Positions 31,451-35,505 of a stretch of DNA of 35,505 bases are shown here, piece by piece (position 1 is the first letter of the stretch; each line of letters begins with the position of its first letter). The DNA is from Diplocarpon mali. Lineage: Eukaryota > Ascomycota > Leotiomycetes > Helotiales > Drepanopezizaceae. The translations under genes and the position numbers were made by a program. The notes beneath the pieces were generated by a model, which worked only from the letters and a program-made list of their open reading frames with translations, was not told where the DNA came from and did not search any database. The stretch is from assembly GCA_024741835.1 (NCBI GenBank), contig JAENRP010000414.1, forward strand, positions 1-35,505, read 5' to 3'.

Positions 31451-32107
31451 ATAGCACCTTTGAGCTTAAGTAAGAAAGCCATACCTAAGAAGAATATATC
31501 AGTCGTAGCTTTAGGCAGCAAACCCCTAAATACTGCTAATAATGAACTAATATTAGAGGGTGGCTTTTCATAAGACGGAAAAGCTCTAAGATTATTAGAA
31601 GATATAGTGACTACCTATAGAATATTAAGTAAGATAGAACAATAGGTATTTCTAAATTCATTTATTAAAGTATTAAACTATAGAATCTCTACAGTTAAAG
31701 AAGGGTTTTTAAGCTTTAATGATTTTCTTAAGAATAAGCTTAAGATAAAAGGGATTAATTATAAAAAATTTCTATAAGAATATCAAAGGTATACTAATTT
31801 AATAGATTTGTTTTAGAAAAATCGAGATAAGAAGAATAAGTATATGAAAAGATTATTGCAATTTATAAGTAGCACTTATAGTATACTTTTCCAAACCTAC
31901 TTTATAACCAATATTACTACTAATAACGCCTTATAAGGGCTAGTACGGTCAGCTAAAGGGCCTTCATTAGGTCGCTTAAGAGGCTTGCAAAAGTAGGAGA
32001 AGATGATTTATTATATTATTCTTTAATATATATATAGTAAGAAGACTTCGGAAAGAAAAGGGAGAGTCTATAACTTAATAAAGTCATATAAAGGGTCTTT
32101 AGAATGA
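31451..32107 (+). pseudogene. unrecognised 218-codon frame
   Basis: 657 nt from an ATA at 31451, most likely a RIP-mutated ATG (context cattATAgcacc), to a TGA at 32105-32107. No frameshift; the internal stops are all TAA or TAG. The N-terminus would be basic (APLSLSKKAIPKK), followed by GSKPLNTANNELILEGG, a charged and aromatic middle with RDKKNKYMKRLLQF near 31822, and GPSLGRLRGL near 31960. No family recognised and no catalytic motif visible. It is on the same strand as gypsy-1 and the long frame and has its own upstream region. RIP load implies it was repetitive. It could be a gene of an undescribed element or a duplicated host gene. Confidence 0.55.
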
Positions 32108-32500
32108 GTAAAGACTCCGCCCATTCTATATAATATACCCCTTAGTTAGGCGATGCTCTTAGAATCGCTTAATTATAAAAACAAAAGAAAGAATAGTAAT
32201 TGTAAAGAAAAGAGGCTCTATCTTATATACTGCCCCTTTAAAGGTCGTTCCTTCTAAAATAAGAAGGGTCGCTATAGGCAATAAGCGCGCTTAGGAATCT
32301 TTGCGATTTTATGCTAATGCTCTATTTAACTTCCTATAAAGTATTTCTATTACAAAGGTTCTCCTTTCCTTCTTTTAAAAACAATCCTCTTTTATTATTC
32401 AAAAATATTATCTTTATATTAATAATTTTTAAATATAAAAGGAACTCCTACTTATTATAGCCTTGGCCGCCCTTGCAAAGTAAGACCTTTAGAGTCCTTA
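32108..32500. other. AT-rich stretch, nothing identified
   Basis: No frame, LTR match or palindromic unit seen. A short inverted pair ccttctaaaataagaagg lies at about 32250. Confidence 0.4.
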
Positions 32501-33350
32501 TACCCTGCGTTATACTAACTTTGCACTAGGTCGCTAGTACTCCTTCGGAAGCTGCTACCCTAGCGCGCTCGTTCTAGTGCCTACTAGGCAATAAGCTGCC
32601 GCTGCTATTGCCGCCGCCCCTGCTGCTACTACTACTGCCGCCGCCGCTTAAGAGCCTTGCCCTTACTGCGCATCGTATGCTAAAGCCTATAATAGAATAT
32701 GATAACGCGTGCGTGCGCTATATTACATATAAGAGTATTAGCAATCTTAATTATCGGTGCTTTAATAGTACCTTTAGTATATATTGCATTTATTATACTA
32801 TATTAAGCAATAGCTGCTAGTAGGCTAGCGGCCCTCTCTTTGCCTCTTAAGAGGCTATTATATCAGCTCGCGCTTATAGCACCTTTAAGGAGGAGGTAGC
32901 ACTATTGCTTAATATAATAAAAGGTACGCTTTAGAGCTTCTATAATACGTTTATCAAGTCTTATTAAATTCTAGGCTGATTTTAAAAGATAGGAGCGATT
33001 AGACCCTAGTGCTAAGAGGGCCTACTACTCCTATAAGTAGTAGTACTATTACCTCTTTTGCTCTTAGCGTACTATTCCCGTTCGCTCTTAGCCCCTTTGG
33101 CTTAGACCCGTTCGCCTCTATTATCGCTGCTACTACTCCTATCCCCTTTGCTTCTACTATTGCAGCTGCTGCTATAGTCTCCCTATTTATCTCTTTAGCC
33201 CTTGCTATCGCTATGCCTATCCTCGCCGCCGCCCTTACTACCCTTGCTCCTATCGCCTTTGCCGCACCTCTTGCCTTTGCCCCTGCTATTACTAGTATAT
33301 TTACCAGCAGGCCTTTGGCCAAGGGAGTGCTAATAGGCCTCTCTTAAAAG
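32501..33350. other. GC-richer, weakly RIP-mutated low-complexity island
   Basis: GC-rich triplet runs (gctgccgctgctattgccgccgcc near 32594 and a CGC/GCT/TAC-rich run at 33000-33330) stand out from the rest of the window. Overlapping open frames of 107 (reverse, 32999-33322) and 112 codons (forward, 33009-33347) exist, rich in Ala, Ile and Val or Ala, Pro and Ser; all three forward frames are nearly free of stops, so frame length proves nothing. I cannot decide whether any codes. In one reverse frame the repeat would read as Ser/Gly/Arg-rich. Confidence 0.4.
32800..32915. repeat. inverted repeat with a perfect palindrome in its loop
   Basis: Arms at 32800-32819 and 32897-32915 (atattaagcaatag.. 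against ..ctattgcttaatat) differ by a two-base gap. The 77-base loop contains the perfect 14-bp palindrome gcctcttaagaggc at 32842-32855. It could fold as a cruciform or be a relic of a small inverted-repeat transposon; no target duplication was identified. Confidence 0.6.
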
Positions 33351-33750
33351 GAGATCCATATAAAGCTTATAGCTATAGCGTCTTAGCTCTTAGCCTTAGC
33401 TAAGAGAATCTAAAAGAGGGTCGCGCCTTATAATAGCGGCTTAGGAATATTACCTATCTTATATTTTTAAAAAAGGAGAAGCTTCTACAATGCACTTTAT
33501 AAGAGAAAACAAATAAATATAACTATAAGAGAGTAGGAGCTTATAAGTACAAGTCTTCTAATAATAAGTGACTACTTGCTAGCAAATGCGAGTTGTTAAA
33601 TAATTATTTAAAAGCTTTAGAGGTTTAATAAACAAACGAAGCTCTTAAACTTCTGGCAGTCCAGGTTCTTAGTAAGCCTATTTGCGTATATCTCCTTAGT
33701 AAGGAGGTAGATTATCTAAAAGCTTCCTTTCTAATACTTTTAATAGATCT
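33305..33750 (+). pseudogene. coding-like frame of unknown identity, cut by a copia-2 type insertion
   Basis: One + frame stays open from about 33305 to 33750 apart from TAA/TAG and one TGA: QAFGQGSANRPLLKG, then KRVGAYKYKSSNNK near 33519 and ALKLLAVQVLSKPICVYLL near 33641. It stops exactly where the copia-2 type LTR begins. It has no recognised motif. A hairpin ctcttagc/gctaagag with a 4-base loop lies at 33387-33406 inside it. The evidence is only the lack of non-RIP stops over about 150 codons, so it is tentative. Confidence 0.35.
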
Positions 33751-33945
33751 TGTTAAGATAGGTGATACAGCTATTATTCTGATATATTATTATATGACCC
33801 TATTGCTTAGTCAGTAGGATATTGATACGTATATAGCTATAAGGAAGAAAGGGGTAACCTTCCTTCTTTAACTCTTACTAATATATCGACTATCGACCTC
33901 TAGAAGCCTCTTTTACTTACTGCGCCGACTCACTTAAGCTTAATA
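33751..33945 (+). repeat. copia-2 type 5' LTR (195 bp)
   Basis: Starts tgttaagataggtgatacag and ends cttaagcttaata; exactly as long as the other three LTR copies. The primer site ggttataagcc follows at 33946, and leader repeats at 34066-34195. Confidence 0.93.
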
Positions 33946-34319
33946 GGTTATAAGCCTTAGATAGACCGATAATAGATTATTAACTTCCTTTGGAAAGCAC
34001 TTGCGCTGCAACTATTAGTAGGAAGTTGAACAAGACTTATAGTAAGAGGCGAGCAATCGGCGAATAGGAGGTATAATTCCCTATTTAGCCAACCTGTATT
34101 ATAAAAGGTATGATTCCTTACTCTATAACTCCTTTAGTACTATAAGAGGTATAATTCCTTGCTTTACTATATTTTATAAGAGGTATAATTCCCTGCGTTA
34201 TAGCCTAAAAACCCTTTTCGATAAGAGGACTTCCTTCCTATTTAATACTTCTATAATACCTGCTATTTAATCATTTCAACTTTTCGATAGGAGGAGTGCC
34301 CTTAACTATTTAATTTATT

Positions 34320-35505
34320 TGATTTTAACGCAATTCTATTCGAAATAGTAATAGCTTCTAATTCCGATCGAAATACTAGGCTTAAAGACCTCTAACTCTT
34401 TCGAAAGAACTGGCAATAATAGTTCGACGATTTAGAGCTTTACTTTAAGAGCAAAGGCATCGAAATAGCGATTTAAAAGACACTTATTAAATACGCGAGA
34501 ATAGCCTCTTATACTCCTTCTACTAATTTGTCTACTTCTACTTTAATAGCTAATATAACTACTAAGGATCTGCCAGATATATTAAATAAGCTTAGCTTAA
34601 GAGCTTTAGTAGATAATAACCGAAAATCCTAAAGGTAGATTTTAAATATGGAAAAGGAGAAGGAGTATAGGCTGGCCTTAGCTAAATATAAGCTTAAGAT
34701 TAATAGAGGTTTAAGCGATAAAGATTAAGATTTTATTTAAGTTTATAATAATGCAAAGATAAGATAGGATACTTTAAAGGTAAAATACTCTTAGATAACT
34801 GCCTTTAATACCTAGTATCTACTATAGTAGATTACTTCATTTTAGTATAGAAAAGATAAAGATAGTAAGGATATAGATATAAATATAGACTTTACTTAGT
34901 TTATATTATATAAAGTAAGAAGGAGAGTAAGAGCTATAGATCTTAGGATAGCTATGACTTTTAAGGAAACTTAGCTTTTTAGTTTCCTACTTAATAGCCT
35001 CCCTTTTAAATTCGCTATTGTAAAATAATTTCTTCTTATCTAATCTAACCTTAAGATCTATAAGAAGATCGACCTCCTTCGAACTATCGAGCAAGATCTC
35101 GAAGGACGCTTTAAATTAGCAAATGCTGCGTTATAGGGCAACGATAAGCCTAAGAAGAGGAAGGAGCATAGGACGAGCCCTTAAGCTTATTAGGAATACT
35201 ACTTTTATAATAGTACTTATAATATTACTAATTATAAAGTTAAAAGGCAACTAATCGATATAATCGCTAGCTTTAATATTAAAAAGTAATTAAAGCAAAA
35301 GTTAAAAAGCAAACTGCCCTTATCTTACTAAAGGCTGCAATTATTAAGGAAAGGCAAAGGAAAAGGCTATTTAGCCAGAACTTTAGCAAATACTTCTAAT
35401 AATAATAGTAGGTCATTTAAACTTAAATCTACTTTTAATAATTTAAATAATAATTATAATAAAGATGCTTATATTTTAAAAGCCGATCTTTATAAGATCC
35501 TTAAA
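34320..35505 (+). pseudogene. copia-2 type gag relic, cut by window end
   Basis: Matches the copia-2 gag (reverse 20300-21670) along its length with C/T and G/A differences, for example NAILFE near 34328 and LELYFKSKGIEIAI near 34433. The zinc knuckle at about 35200-35240 reads YYFYNSTYNITNY: every Cys and His of the C-x2-C-x3-H-x4-C site is Tyr here, whereas copia-2 keeps two Cys. A direct demonstration that this copy took more RIP than copia-2. Confidence 0.85.

Larger units (their letters stand above)
33751..35505 (+). mobile_element. copia-2 type element, 5' part only (window ends in gag)
   Basis: Same family as copia-2, in + orientation: LTR, primer site, leader repeats and gag with zinc knuckle. 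The preceding gatct (33746-33750) should be its target duplication, to be found again behind its 3' LTR outside the window. Confidence 0.9.

Noticed and set aside
32999..33347. Overlapping open frames of 107 and 112 codons as genes
   Set aside because: They lie on opposite strands of the same low-complexity DNA and several frames are open there, so at most one could be real; no motif, so not called as a gene.

Overview
The window looks like an AT-rich, repeat-only block from a filamentous ascomycete (Pezizomycotina) nuclear genome that has been heavily mutated by repeat-induced point mutation (RIP). TpA is everywhere while CpA and TpG are scarce. Nearly all in-frame stops are TAA or TAG, as expected from CAA, CAG and TGG. 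Key residues are changed in the RIP direction (His and Cys to Tyr, Asp to Asn, ATG to ATA). No intact gene was found; almost all coding signal is in RIP-broken retrotransposon frames that stay open over hundreds of codons if TAA and TAG are read through.

Layout. (1) 1-5509: a Ty1/copia element (here copia-1, + strand), cut on the left inside its 5' LTR, with one continuous gag-pol frame. (2) 5510-6093: pieces of a second copia family (copia-2 type), a leader plus LTR abutting a pol fragment, both reverse. (3) 6094-6937: non-coding. (4) 6938-14000: a Ty3/gypsy gag-pol relic (gypsy-1, + strand) with no LTRs that I could find. (5) 14249-30868: a long unrecognised + strand reading frame of about 1,090 codons in three pieces, split by two complete reverse-strand retrotransposons: copia-2 (16037-22221, 5-bp duplication ctttt) and gypsy-2, a chromodomain gypsy (22356-29508, duplication tatat). 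Removing each insert with one duplication copy restores the frame. (6) 31451-32107: a second unrecognised frame of 218 codons with its own TATA-like upstream region. (7) 32500-33350: a less mutated, GC-richer low-complexity patch. (8) 33751-35505: the start of another copia-2 type element (+ strand), cut by the window end and inserted in a coding-like frame.

The most unusual signal is a 23-nt imperfect palindrome present 33 times, in all four well-preserved retroelements and in the unrecognised long frame. It is written in the coding frames as an eight-residue peptide of the type TPRPGLRV or TRRPGLGV. Twenty-seven of 29 coding copies share the same codon phase, the other two share a second phase, and four lie in 3' untranslated ends. 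Ten copies form an array inside copia-2 whose spacings are all multiples of three. This resembles a small selfish or domesticated palindromic element that spreads through coding sequence of unrelated transposons without breaking the frame.

All positions of motifs were found by eye; no search or alignment program was run.
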